From assembly GCA_018716975.1 (NCBI GenBank), contig DVJE01000013.1, positions 37,984 to 101,983 of the forward strand: 64,000 nt of DNA, given 5' to 3'. This DNA comes from Candidatus Gallacutalibacter stercoravium. Lineage in GTDB: Bacteria > Bacillota > Clostridia > Oscillospirales > Acutalibacteraceae. Every line of letters starts with the position of its first letter. Positions within the stretch are counted from its first letter, which is position 1. Position numbers and translations under genes: made by a program. Positions 16,135 to 24,862 of the stretch are shown here, piece by piece. Below the pieces are notes generated by a model. The model did no database searches. It was not told the DNA's origin and saw only the letters and a program-made list of their open reading frames with translations.

Positions 16135-17987
16135 CCCTCCCCTTCAACCAGCAGGCGGTCGTCGCTGCTCATTTGAATATCGTAAATACTTTTATAAATA
16201 CCGTTGCGGTGTATCAGCTCCTCGTGGGTGCCCATTTCGGCTATTTCGCCGTTTTCCATCACCAAAATCATATCGGCCTGCATCAAGGTGGTGATGCGGT
16301 GCGAAATCAGAATAACCGTGGAGCTGCCCAAATTCTCTTTGAGCGCCTGGCGGATCTTAAAATCCGTTTCCGAGTCCACCGCCGACAAAGAGTCGTCAAA
16401 CACCATAATGGGGGCCTTTTGCATCAGCATGCGGGCGATGGCCACCCGCTGCTTTTGCCCGCCGGAAAGGGTCACGCCCCGCTCCCCCACCACGGTGTCG
16501 TAGCCGCTGGTAAAATCCAGCACCGCGTCGTCTACGCAGGCAATCTGCGCCGCGCGGCGCACCTCGTCTAAAGAGGCCTGCGGGCGAAAGGCGCTGATGT
16601 TCTCTTGAATGGTGCGCGAGAACAAGAAGGGCTCTTGCAGCACCATGCCGATGTTGCTGCGCAGCCAATCCCGCCGGATGTTGGCGATATCCACCCCGCC
16701 TATCTCAATGGATCCGCACTCCGGCGGCAAATCATACAGCCGGTTGAGCAAATGCATCAAGGTGGATTTGCCCGAGCCGGTGCCCCCCAGAATGGCAAAG
16801 GTGGAGCCTGCCGGGATGGTGAAATCAATGTTTTTCAACACCGGCTTTTGCCCCTCGTAGGTAAAGTTGATGTTTTTAAAGCGGATATCGCCGTTCATGG
16901 GCGGCGTTTGCGCGCCGGGCTGCTCTTCTTCCTCCCGGGCGTTTAATATGTAATTGATTCTGTCGATGGATACGCCGGTTTTGCTCATCTCTGACAAGAT
17001 GCGCCCCAGGCCGCGAACCGGCCACACCAAAGACTGGTTGTAAGACACGATGGCCAAAAATTCGCCCAGCGAAATAGTACCGTTCACCGCCTCTATGGTG
17101 CCAAAAAGGATAACGGTGAGAATTTGCATACCGGTTATAAAATCGCCGATGCCCCAGTAGGAACCCAGCACATACCCCAGCTTAATCCACAGCCGGGCAA
17201 AGATGTTGTTTTTTTCATCAAAGCGGTCAATCTCATACTGCTCCCGGCCAAAGGCGCGCACCACCCGCACGCCGGTTAAATTTTCTTGCACGGTAGAGGA
17301 TAACACGCCCTCCGCCTCGTCGGCCGCCCGAAAGCGCTTGGCTATTTTGGAATAATAAATGCCGGAATAGGCCGCCACCACCGGGATGAAGGCCAGAGCG
17401 ATAAAAGAGATTTTTACGCTCATCGAAAACATCATCGTCATGGCCAGCGCAATTAAAAAGACCGTGCGGAATACCTCCAGCAGCTGGCCAGAGACAAAGT
17501 TGCGCAGCATATCCACATCCGACGTGCAGCGCTGGATGATCTCGCCGGTTTGGTGCTGCACATGCCAACGGAAGGGCAGCTTTTGAATGTGCCCATATAA
17601 TTCGTCGCGCAGCTTTTTCACAAACCCCTCGGAGCCTTTTGCCACGTCAATGCGGCAAAGGTAATTGCTCACGCCCGAAAGCACCGCGATTACCAGCACG
17701 GCAACGGCGGCCAGCAGCAAGTTCACTTCTTTGGAATCGCCCAGCAGCCGAACCACCCATTCCGGCAGGTTAAACGGGGCGTCGCCCAGCACAGAATCCA
17801 CCGTTATGCGAATCACCTGCGGGGTCATAGCATTTAAGGCCGTATTGATAATAGACCAAATCATGCTAAAAATAAAAAACCGGGTAGAGCCTTTGATAAA
17901 ACGTGCAATCATACCGGCGCGGCCCAACGCGCTGGGAGGCGCCGCCGATTGCGAGGATTGATTTGTAGGATGAGCCATACCGACCAC
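16131..17987 (-). CDS. ABC exporter half-transporter, first subunit of a heterodimer (degenerate Walker B)
   Basis: A 618-residue exporter half with six membrane helices, Walker A GGTGSGKST near 399, a standard LSGGQKQR near 504 and an H-loop in LISHRITT. Walker B reads MVFDDSLSAVD: the catalytic Glu is replaced by Asp. Paired with the LSTGE signature of the partner, this builds one degenerate and one canonical ATP site, the known arrangement of asymmetric exporters. The start is uncertain: GTG 17987 (GGGGG at 4 bp) or ATG 17978 (same site at 13 bp). No dedicated regulator lies next to the pair. Confidence 0.92.
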   Translation of the reverse strand: MVGMAHPTNQSSQSAAPPSALGRAGMIARFIKGSTRFFIFSMIWSIINTALNAMTPQVIRITVDSVLGDAPFNLPEWVVRLLGDSKEVNLLLAAVAVLVIAVLSGVSNYLCRIDVAKGSEGFVKKLRDELYGHIQKLPFRWHVQHQTGEIIQRCTSDVDMLRNFVSGQLLEVFRTVFLIALAMTMMFSMSVKISFIALAFIPVVAAYSGIYYSKIAKRFRAADEAEGVLSSTVQENLTGVRVVRAFGREQYEIDRFDEKNNIFARLWIKLGYVLGSYWGIGDFITGMQILTVILFGTIEAVNGTISLGEFLAIVSYNQSLVWPVRGLGRILSEMSKTGVSIDRINYILNAREEEEQPGAQTPPMNGDIRFKNINFTYEGQKPVLKNIDFTIPAGSTFAILGGTGSGKSTLMHLLNRLYDLPPECGSIEIGGVDIANIRRDWLRSNIGMVLQEPFLFSRTIQENISAFRPQASLDEVRRAAQIACVDDAVLDFTSGYDTVVGERGVTLSGGQKQRVAIARMLMQKAPIMVFDDSLSAVDSETDFKIRQALKENLGSSTVILISHRITTLMQADMILVMENGEIAEMGTHEELIHRNGIYKSIYDIQMSSDDRLLVEGEG

Positions 17988-18236
17988 TGTTCCCCCTTTA
18001 CCTGATAAAATGATGGAATATACAGCGGGGCAGCAGCCGCTCTGCCGGCGCTTCTATTCATGCAACGCATTGGGCTCATTGCCAGCGTATTCTAACACAC
18101 CCGCCAGAGAAAAAGCAACGGCGCGCCGCCAAAAAAGCAACCATTTGTGCTATAACCGGCGAAAAAAAGCCAGAAAGCTAATACCAGTATTTAAAACAAA
18201 AATAATAACGGAAGAAAAATATTTTTATACGCAGTT

Positions 18237-18263
18237 TTGCCAAGGTGAGATTTGTGTTATAAT
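18237..18263 (+). promoter_or_regulatory. Promoter with extended -10 upstream of a non-coding unit
   Basis: TTGCCA (18237-18242), then TATAAT at 18258-18263 preceded by TGT, an extended -10. The 15-bp spacer is short, which the TGn motif can compensate. No gene starts within 580 bp. Confidence 0.65.
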
Positions 18264-18266
18264 GTG

Positions 18267-18293
18267 TGTGTGTTAAACCAAGTTTAACACACA
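18267..18293. promoter_or_regulatory. Perfect 12-bp palindrome at the predicted transcription start
   Basis: TGTGTGTTAAAC (18267-18278), loop CAA, GTTTAACACACA (18282-18293): a flawless inverted repeat beginning 4 bp after the -10. It could be a repressor operator or the 5' hairpin of the transcript. Confidence 0.75.
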
Positions 18294-18377
18294 GCACCGG
18301 CTACAACTGCGGGTTCAACCAAGTTTAACACACAGCACCGGCTGCAACTGCGGGTTCATCCAAGTTCAACACACAAC
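18278..18377. repeat. 41-bp direct repeats, 2.4 copies
   Basis: Unit 1 at 18278-18318 and unit 2 at 18319-18359 are nearly identical; a partial third copy is at 18360-18377. Each copy begins with the right arm of the palindrome (CCAAGTTTAACACACA), so a half-site is repeated every 41 bp. Confidence 0.9.
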
Positions 18378-18495
18378 AGAAGCTTGCAGCCCTTCAATTG
18401 AAAAGCGCCGGCCTGCGGGGCACGTGGGCCTGTATTTTTCTTAGGCAAGAAAGGGCTATTTTCTTCAAAACAAAAAACAACGCGCGTTTTTGATT

Positions 18496-18532
18496 CGCAC
18501 CCTTTTGGTAGAGGTGCGGTCTGTTTTTATTT
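18496..18532 (+). terminator. Intrinsic terminator of the non-coding unit
   Basis: CGCACC (18496-18501) pairs with GGTGCG (18513-18518), followed by GTCTGTTTTTATTTT. Confidence 0.75.
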
Positions 18533-18619
18533 TATAGTTTTAAACCTATCTTTCTCCCCTTTTCAGGCTTTCTATAGGCGGCGGCCCGCTCCGTTTCAAT
18601 CCTCCTTCAATCCTCCAAC

Positions 18620-18780
18620 GACTGTTTCACAGTTAAACTGTTAAAGCTGTTAAAACTGTTAAAACGGTTAAAACGGTTAGAAGAAAAGAGAATGTTGAAA
18701 CGGTAAGCGGTTAGGCGGTTAGGCTATCAATCAGCTCGTCCGCTCGTCCGCTCATCAACTCACCGGCTGATAAACCATTA
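18620..18780. repeat. Degenerate CTGTTAAAA / CGGTTAAAA tandem repeats
   Basis: Units of 9-11 bp (CTGTTAAAACTGTTAAAACGG and variants), then GGCGGTTAGGC-like and CTCGTCCG-like units, fill the spacer before the PPK2 gene. No gene is recognised between 18536 and 18853. Confidence 0.75.
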
Positions 18781-18853
18781 AAAAGCGGCGGCTCTTGGGC
18801 CGTTTTGCGCATACAACTTACAAAAACCAAATCAAGCAGAAAGGGTGATTGCT

Positions 18854-20347
18854 ATGCTGGAACAGGTGGATCTGACCCAACGCACGGAAAAAGACCAATA
18901 CAAAAAAGAAGCAGCAGGGCTGAAAGAACGGCTCTCTTCTTTGCAACAAGAGATTAAAGGGGCCAAGCTGCCGGTTATTATTTTGTTTGAGGGCTGGGGC
19001 GCCGCCGGTAAGGGCAGCCTTATCTCCAAGGTTATCATCAATTTGGATCCCCGCGGCTTTCAGGTGTATTCCATCGTGCCGGCAGACAGCGCCGAAAGCC
19101 GCAAGCCTCTTTTGTGGCGCTATTGGACAAAGATCCCCCAGCAGGGGCAAATTTCGGTGTTTGACCGCAGCTGGTATCAAGATATCTCGGTGGCCAAGCT
19201 GGAAGAAAACCTGTCGGATGAGGATATCGCCGCCCGCACCGCCTCCATCACCACCTTTGAGCGGCAATTAACCGACGACGGCTATCTGATTCTCAAATTC
19301 TTCCTCCACATCAGCCAAGAGGAGCAAAAAAGCCGGTTTAACAAGCTGCTTAGCAGCAAAAACACCGCCTGGCGGGTAACCGATTTGGATCGCAAGCGCA
19401 ACCGGCAGTACGACCGGTATTACCGCCTGTTTGATCAGATGTTGGAAAGCACCAACACCCCAAACGCCCCCTGGCACGTTGTGCCCTGCGAGGATAAATA
19501 CACCGCGCAGCTGTTTATCTTCCGCACGTTGGTAACCTCTATAGAAGAGGCCCTGCGGCAAAAGCAAGCCCCGGCGGCCCCCGCTGCGGGCGGCATTGTT
19601 GTGCCCGATTCCTTTGCCATGAAGCCCATGCCCAAGTTGCAAGACGTGCGCTTGGATAAAGCGTTAACCGACGAAGAATACCACGAAAAGCTGAAAAAGG
19701 CCCAAAAGAAGCTGAAAAAGCTGCACAACGAGCTGTATCAGGCCCGCATGCCGGTGATTGTGGCCTATGAGGGGTGGGACGCCGCCGGCAAAGGCGGCAA
19801 CATCCGGCGGGTGGCCGCGGCGCTGGATCCCCGCGGTTACGAGGTGATCCCCATCGCCGCGCCCGACAAGGCCGAGCTGGCCCACCACTATTTGTGGCGC
19901 TTTTGGAACCACATGCCCAAAACCGGCCACGTTGCCATTTTTGACAGAACCTGGTACGGCCGCGTCATGGTGGAGCGGATTGAGGGCTTTTGTTCCACCA
20001 GCGCTTGGCAAAGGGCTTATCAAGAGATCAACGAGTTTGAATGGGAGCTGCACCAGTGGGGCGCGGTGATTTTAAAATTCTGGCTGCACATCGATCCCGA
20101 CGAGCAGCTGCGCCGCTTTAAAGACCGGCAAGAAACCCCCTCTAAGCAATGGAAAATTACCGAAGAAGACTGGCGCAACCGCGAAAAATGGGGCCAATAC
20201 GAAACCGCGGTAAACGATATGCTGCAATACACCTCTACCGGTTTTGCCCCGTGGCATATTATTGAATCGCAAGATAAGAAGTATGGGCGCATCAAAGCGC
20301 TGCATACCATGATTGCCGCCATAGAAGAGGGGCTGGCCAACCGTTGA
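18854..20347 (+). CDS. Double-domain polyphosphate kinase 2 (polyphosphate:AMP phosphotransferase type)
   Basis: PPK2 enzymes transfer phosphate between polyphosphate and nucleotides; two-domain (class II) members typically convert AMP to ADP. The 497-residue protein holds two PPK2 copies. The first P-loop, GWGAAGKGS, is near residue 49 and the second, GWDAAGKGG, near 309; each is followed by DRSWY or DRTWY lid-type motifs and a Trp/His segment (NAPWHVV, FAPWHII). ATG 18854 is chosen because AAAGGG lies about 9 bp upstream. It is apparently monocistronic, with a non-coding unit upstream. Nucleotide preference needs biochemistry. Confidence 0.92.
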   Translation: MLEQVDLTQRTEKDQYKKEAAGLKERLSSLQQEIKGAKLPVIILFEGWGAAGKGSLISKVIINLDPRGFQVYSIVPADSAESRKPLLWRYWTKIPQQGQISVFDRSWYQDISVAKLEENLSDEDIAARTASITTFERQLTDDGYLILKFFLHISQEEQKSRFNKLLSSKNTAWRVTDLDRKRNRQYDRYYRLFDQMLESTNTPNAPWHVVPCEDKYTAQLFIFRTLVTSIEEALRQKQAPAAPAAGGIVVPDSFAMKPMPKLQDVRLDKALTDEEYHEKLKKAQKKLKKLHNELYQARMPVIVAYEGWDAAGKGGNIRRVAAALDPRGYEVIPIAAPDKAELAHHYLWRFWNHMPKTGHVAIFDRTWYGRVMVERIEGFCSTSAWQRAYQEINEFEWELHQWGAVILKFWLHIDPDEQLRRFKDRQETPSKQWKITEEDWRNREKWGQYETAVNDMLQYTSTGFAPWHIIESQDKKYGRIKALHTMIAAIEEGLANR

Positions 20348-20477
20348 CGCAACCGGCGTTGTCAAGCTCTTTTAGCAAGGTTACTGCTATCAAATTGTAA
20401 AAAAGATGTAAGAAAATCCAACCAACCTCTCTCTTTCGCATGCTGATATGGTAAAATGGCGTAAGCCTGTGCTTTTG

Positions 20478-20590
20478 GGCAACACTCTAATCAACCATGT
20501 TGACCATATCAACCATAAAAAAGGCCGGCCCGCCCCACGGCGGCGCTGCTGGTGATGTTGACAATGTTGGCAATGCTGGCATTTCAACCT
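20478..20590. repeat. Degenerate AACCATGTTGACC / GATGTTGACAATGTTGG repeats
   Basis: Short related units on both strands (TCAACCATGTTGACCATATCAACC and TGATGTTGACAATGTTGGCAATGCTGG in pieces) lie between the PPK2 gene and the two-component operon. No gene is recognised from 20348 to 20628. Confidence 0.6.
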
Positions 20591-20628
20591 GCCGGTAAAT
20601 AGACGGATAACGGTAGAGAGGGAACGCA

Positions 20629-21324
20629 TTGATTACCATATTGATTGTTGAAGACGATGAAAATATAGCCCGCATGATATCCACTGTGCTTTCCATCGGC
20701 GGGTATCGCAGCGAAATCTGCGCAGACGGCGCGCTGGCGGTAGAAAAAATAAAACAAAAGGTCCACGGCTACGATCTGGTTTTGCTGGATATTATGCTGC
20801 CCGGGTTAGACGGCTTTTCGGTTATCCAGCGCATCCAATCCCGAGAAGTGCCCGTTATTTTTCTAACGGCAATGCAGAACGTTTCCGATAAAGTAAAAGG
20901 GCTGCGCTTGGGGGCGGAGGATTATATTGTAAAGCCCTTTGAAGCGGTGGAACTGCTGGCCCGGGTGGATGTTGTGCTGCGCCGTTCCCACCGCAGCCAA
21001 GAGGTCGTCGCCTATGGGAACATTACCGTGTATGTGCAAGAGCACACCGCCCTAATGGACGGCAACCCGGTTTCTTTAACGCCCAAGGAGTTTGATCTGC
21101 TGGTATTTTTCTTGCAAAACCAAGATATCGCCCTTACCCGCGAGCGCCTGCTGGCGGCCGTTTGGGGCTACGATTATGCCGGTGAAACCCGCACGGTAGA
21201 TATCCACGTGCAGCAGCTGCGCAGAAAAATGCATCTGCAAAACCGGCTGGTAACCATCACCAAGCTGGGGTACCGGCTAAACCGTTATTCCCATAACGAG
21301 CCGGAAGGCGGCGCGCCGGTATGA
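20629..21324 (+). CDS. OmpR/PhoB-family response regulator
   Basis: A 231-residue two-domain regulator: a receiver domain with the acidic pocket VEDDE and phospho-acceptor Asp54 in DLVLLDIMLPGLDG, Lys in VKPFEA near 103, then a winged-helix DNA-binding domain (TPKEFDLLVFFL to TKLGYRLNRY). The start is TTG 20629, with AGAGGGA 6 bp upstream. The stop overlaps the kinase start (ATGA), showing co-translation. It is likely activated by the kinase encoded next and controls membrane or envelope genes, perhaps this operon; targets are unknown. Confidence 0.94.
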   Translation: MITILIVEDDENIARMISTVLSIGGYRSEICADGALAVEKIKQKVHGYDLVLLDIMLPGLDGFSVIQRIQSREVPVIFLTAMQNVSDKVKGLRLGAEDYIVKPFEAVELLARVDVVLRRSHRSQEVVAYGNITVYVQEHTALMDGNPVSLTPKEFDLLVFFLQNQDIALTRERLLAAVWGYDYAGETRTVDIHVQQLRRKMHLQNRLVTITKLGYRLNRYSHNEPEGGAPV

Positions 21325-22763
21325 GGCTGTGGCAAAAGATTTTTCTCTCTACCCTGGTGTTGGTTATCTGCGCGGTGGAGCTAACCGCGCTGATGCTGCT
21401 GCGCAACACCCGCCAACTGCTGATGGAGCGGGAGCAGCAGCACATTCTAACCGAATACGAGTATCTTGCGGCCTCGGTGCAAGATAACGTTTTATACACC
21501 CAATTAAAAAACAACAATATGTTTTTAGAGGACGACGCCTTTTACAACGCGGTGGAAGCGGTGCTTCAGCAGCAAGCCGAGCAGGGCAACACCGCTGTTT
21601 CCTTTTTTTGTAAAGGGGAGCGGATTTTCTCCTTCGGCCCGGTGCAAACATCGTTGGAAGAACGGCTGCTCGCCAGCGTGGAGGATCTGGAGGAAGGCGG
21701 CACGGCCTATCAAATTTTTCACGATACCGGCGGCGTGTATTTGCTTATGTCCTCTTCTTTTCTGTTAAACGGAAGGATCTGCCGCCTTGTTACCACCTCT
21801 GATATCAGCGAGCTTATGCTGATGCTGGAGCAGCAAATGCAGCAGGTGCAGCAAATCAGCATTTTGTGCGCGGTGGCCATCTCTTGCGTGCTGCTGGTGA
21901 TGGTGGTGGTTTTGCTGCGCCCGTTGCACCGCATTAACCAAAGCACCAAGCAAATTGCCCAGGGGCAATACGGCGCCCGGGTGCAGGTGCGCGGCGGCAG
22001 CGAGATGGCCGAGCTTGCCGCCAATATGAACAGCATGGCCAACGCCATTGAAGAAAACGTCAATTCGCTGCGCCAAGTTGCCGAAGATCGCAAGCTGTTC
22101 ATCGATAACCTTGCCCACGAAATGAAAACCCCTTTAACCTCTATTTTAGGCTACGCCGATATTTTGCGGGTGAAACGCAGCGTTACCGACGAAGAGCGGC
22201 GGGAATATGCCGGCGTTGTTGTGGAAGAAACCAAGCGGCTGCGGGCCCTATCCGGCAAATTGATGGAAATTATTACCGTGGGCAGCACCCAGCTGGAAAT
22301 GCGGGAGTATGCCCTGGAGCAGCTGTTTGATGAAATCGATACCGCCTTGCAGCCCTTGCTGCAAAGCAAGGGGGTCGGCTTAAAAACCCAGCCGGCGGCG
22401 GCGGTTTTGCGCATCGATCCAGAGCTGTTCAAATCCCTGCTGTATAACCTTATTGAGAACGCGGCAAAGGCCTCTCGCCACGGCCAAGAGATTTTGCTGG
22501 CCGCCGGTAAAGAAGACGGCAAACTCTTTATTGATGTAATCGATCACGGCATCGGCATTGCGGCGGAGGATATCAAACGGGTTACCCAGCCCTTTTATAT
22601 GGTGGATAAATCCCGCAGCCGAAAGGCCGGGGGCGCCGGTTTGGGGCTGCCCTTGTGCGTAGAAATCGCCGCCATGCACAACGCGCGCCTGCTGTTGCAA
22701 AGCGAACCCGGCAAAGGCACCAAAGCGCGTATTTTGTTTAGCGGGGGTGGCAAAAATGGCTAA
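21321..22763 (+). CDS. Sensor histidine kinase
   Basis: A 480-residue membrane kinase: TM1 at about 5-27, an extracytoplasmic sensor of about 140 residues, TM2 at about 175-200, HAMP, then HisKA with phospho-acceptor His266 in NLAHEMKTPLTSILGY. The ATPase domain has the N box LYNLIENAAKAS, G1 DHGIGI and G2 GAGLGLPLC. All catalytic motifs look intact. It overlaps the regulator by 4 bp and the downstream membrane protein gene by 8 bp, so all three form one translationally coupled operon. The ligand is not predictable from the sensor. Confidence 0.94.
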   Translation: MRLWQKIFLSTLVLVICAVELTALMLLRNTRQLLMEREQQHILTEYEYLAASVQDNVLYTQLKNNNMFLEDDAFYNAVEAVLQQQAEQGNTAVSFFCKGERIFSFGPVQTSLEERLLASVEDLEEGGTAYQIFHDTGGVYLLMSSSFLLNGRICRLVTTSDISELMLMLEQQMQQVQQISILCAVAISCVLLVMVVVLLRPLHRINQSTKQIAQGQYGARVQVRGGSEMAELAANMNSMANAIEENVNSLRQVAEDRKLFIDNLAHEMKTPLTSILGYADILRVKRSVTDEERREYAGVVVEETKRLRALSGKLMEIITVGSTQLEMREYALEQLFDEIDTALQPLLQSKGVGLKTQPAAAVLRIDPELFKSLLYNLIENAAKASRHGQEILLAAGKEDGKLFIDVIDHGIGIAAEDIKRVTQPFYMVDKSRSRKAGGAGLGLPLCVEIAAMHNARLLLQSEPGKGTKARILFSGGGKNG

Positions 22764-23616
22764 GCGGGTTATTTGGACGTGCGTTACCATGGTTTTGGCC
22801 GCCTCTATTTTGCTAAGCGGCGTTACTGTTTTTAACCGGCTGGAAGAAAAAATTCTTTCTACCGGCGACGAATTGCATCTGCTGCAAAACACCGACGTTG
22901 TGGTGGAGCGCTCCTTTTTCCCCGGGGAAGATCTGTTGTTCTCCCGCCCGCCGTGGACGGAATACGAACCTTCCCGCTGCCATCCGCTGGGGGGCTTAAC
23001 CGAACGTTTGGCGGATCCCGACGCCTTCACCCTCAACGTATCCCAGCCGGAAGACAGCGCCATTTTGTCCATCATCGTTTACCTGGGCGGCTCCAATGAA
23101 GATATCGCCACCCTTTTGCAAGAATGCGAGGTTTCTGAAAGCGGCAACTATTATTGGCAGGGCGTTGTGCTGCATCACGGCATCACCGTAGACGCGGCGG
23201 CTAATCCCGACGGCGACCTCATTTATCTGCATATCCGCCCTTTGTCAAACCAAGTGGTTACCGCCACCCAGGCCAGTTTAGAGATTGCCCGTGTAGAAAA
23301 AATGGTTTCGCAGTTCTCCGCGCCGGTTACCGATTATCTTGCGCGGCTGAACAATACCCTAACTTACCGCGGGCGGGCCGGTTATTTCGGCTTTTTATAC
23401 GATGTGCTTTACGAATTGCCCCTTTACGCGCTGGATAGCTTGCCCGGCGAGGCCGAATCAGACGACTTTGCCTACGGCAACGGCAATTGGGCTACCTATC
23501 AGCTGCTGGCCACCGAGGCGGAAATTATTGTGGTTTATACATTGCCGGGCGATATCAAGCTGCTTTTGTTTTACAACATCTCGCAGCAAACCTTTTGCGG
23601 CTTTAGCGTGGAATAA
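22756..23616 (+). CDS. Membrane-anchored extracellular protein of unknown function, third gene of a two-component operon
   Basis: A 286-residue protein with one N-terminal hydrophobic segment (VIWTCVTMVLAASILLSGVTVF) and a long, acidic outside part without known motifs. ATG 22756 is preceded by GGGGGTG at suitable spacing; an upstream GTG at 22747 is possible. It starts within the last codons of the kinase gene, so it is made together with it. An accessory sensor or a periplasm-facing modulator of the kinase is a reasonable inference, but I do not recognise the family. Confidence 0.7.
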   Translation: MAKRVIWTCVTMVLAASILLSGVTVFNRLEEKILSTGDELHLLQNTDVVVERSFFPGEDLLFSRPPWTEYEPSRCHPLGGLTERLADPDAFTLNVSQPEDSAILSIIVYLGGSNEDIATLLQECEVSESGNYYWQGVVLHHGITVDAAANPDGDLIYLHIRPLSNQVVTATQASLEIARVEKMVSQFSAPVTDYLARLNNTLTYRGRAGYFGFLYDVLYELPLYALDSLPGEAESDDFAYGNGNWATYQLLATEAEIIVVYTLPGDIKLLLFYNISQQTFCGFSVE

Positions 23617-23841
23617 AGGGCGGGCTTTCACCGTTTATTGCAAAACATTTGCCCTTATGGTATAAAAAATACAAGGTTGCCAGGTTGCCGGCGCGACAAA
23701 CGCCTTGCTTCCGGGGCTTTTGTGGGCAAAACTTGGGTTGCGCAATGGGCCAACACCGAATAAATTTACAATTCTTTTACATTTTCTTGTAGTTTTTCTG
23801 CATAATTTGGGTGGATACTAGAGGAAAAGAGGTGATCTTTC

Positions 23842-24717
23842 ATGACGCATATCGTGAAGCACGTTTCCCGATACCGGCGCAGGCTTTTTAAACGGCGGTT
23901 GCTATTAGTAACTTGTTTTCTGGTTTGCGCCGCTGTTGTGTGGGGCTGCATCGCTTTTTTCAGCGGTTCCCCTCAGCCCGCAGGCAGCATTCCCGACGAA
24001 ACCGAGCTTACCAACGCGCAAATTACCGATGCAGAGCAAGTGTTTACCAAAAAGAGCCTGCTGTCTTACCAGCCGGGCAGCGGCACGGCTGGGGCCGAGC
24101 GATATTCTGTAGAAGACGGCATTATCTCTGTGCCGGTTTTAAGCCAATCGCAGGGCTACCCCACCGGCTGTGAATCGGTTGGCGCCGTTATGCTGCTGCA
24201 ATATTACGGCCTTGATATCTCTGTAGCGGAGTTTATCGACTCTTATTTAAATTGCAGCGAATTTTATCACGACGACGAAGGCCGGCTGTGCAACACAACC
24301 CCCGATAAAGCCTTTATCGGCGATCCGCTGTCTTACGATGGCTACGGCTGTTACGCGCCGGTTATCGCCGATGCGATCAACAGTATGGGCGCCGGCATAT
24401 ACGCCGAGGTCATATACGATATGCCTTTGGATTACCTGGTGGAAGAATACGTTGCGCAGGGGATCCCGCTGCTGATTTGGGCCAGCATCAATATGGACCC
24501 CACCTATCAGTCGGTTTCTTGGTATGTGCCGGAAGAAGACACCTGGTTTGATTGGATCTCAAACGAACACTGCCTGGTGTTGGTGGGCAGCGACGACGAG
24601 TATTATTATTTTAACGATCCCAATTTTGGCGACGGCGTAACCGCTTATGCCAAAGAAGAAGTGCAGCTGCGCTACGAAGAGCTGGGCATGCAAGCCGTGG
24701 CGTGCGTTGCTGAATAA
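23842..24717 (+). CDS. Secreted or membrane-anchored C39-like cysteine protease
   Basis: The 291-residue protein has an N-terminal basic stretch and one hydrophobic segment (about 18-42), then a papain-like peptidase C39_2 domain. The triad is visible: Cys110 in YPTGCESVGAVMLLQYYG, His243 in NEHCLVLVG and Asp259 in FNDPNF; the Gln before the Cys (LSQSQGYPTG) would form the oxyanion hole. Such proteins are extracellular peptidases or transpeptidase-like enzymes of unclear substrate. AGAGGTGAT is the ribosome site. It follows the two-component operon after 225 bp and has its own strong terminator. Confidence 0.85.
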   Translation: MTHIVKHVSRYRRRLFKRRLLLVTCFLVCAAVVWGCIAFFSGSPQPAGSIPDETELTNAQITDAEQVFTKKSLLSYQPGSGTAGAERYSVEDGIISVPVLSQSQGYPTGCESVGAVMLLQYYGLDISVAEFIDSYLNCSEFYHDDEGRLCNTTPDKAFIGDPLSYDGYGCYAPVIADAINSMGAGIYAEVIYDMPLDYLVEEYVAQGIPLLIWASINMDPTYQSVSWYVPEEDTWFDWISNEHCLVLVGSDDEYYYFNDPNFGDGVTAYAKEEVQLRYEELGMQAVACVAE

Positions 24718-24803
24718 GCCAAGCTTCTTTTTCCTTTCTTCATCGCAGTTAGCCCCCCCCGGCAAAGCGGGGGCGGCTCTTGCGCGAATGCGTTCAGCAG
24801 CAA

Positions 24804-24855
24804 AATATCCCCTTGCAACGTGGTTTGCAGGGGGATATTGTTTGCATTTTTTGTT
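24804..24855 (+). terminator. Strong intrinsic terminator after the C39-like gene
   Basis: AATATCCCC-TTGCAA pairs with TTTGCA-GGGGGATATT (24804-24839), followed by a T-rich run to about 24855. Confidence 0.85.
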
Positions 24856-24862
24856 TTTTGCC

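Larger units (their letters stand above)
18270..18535 (+). ncRNA. Candidate non-coding RNA of about 265 nt, family not recognised
   Basis: A promoter and an intrinsic terminator bracket a stretch with no ribosome site and no convincing ORF. Inside are the palindrome, the 41-bp repeats, a possible AGCCCTT/AAGGGCT closing stem (about 18389-18457) and the terminator. I could not match it to tmRNA, 6S RNA, RNase P or a common riboswitch. It could instead be a leader of the PPK2 gene 320 bp downstream if the terminator is read through. Confidence 0.45.

Noticed and set aside
18278..18377. Possible CRISPR or iteron origin from 41-bp repeats
   Set aside because: Only 2.4 contiguous copies, no spacers, no replication initiator gene adjacent. 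A promoter and terminator context explains the region better, although iteron-like binding cannot be fully excluded.
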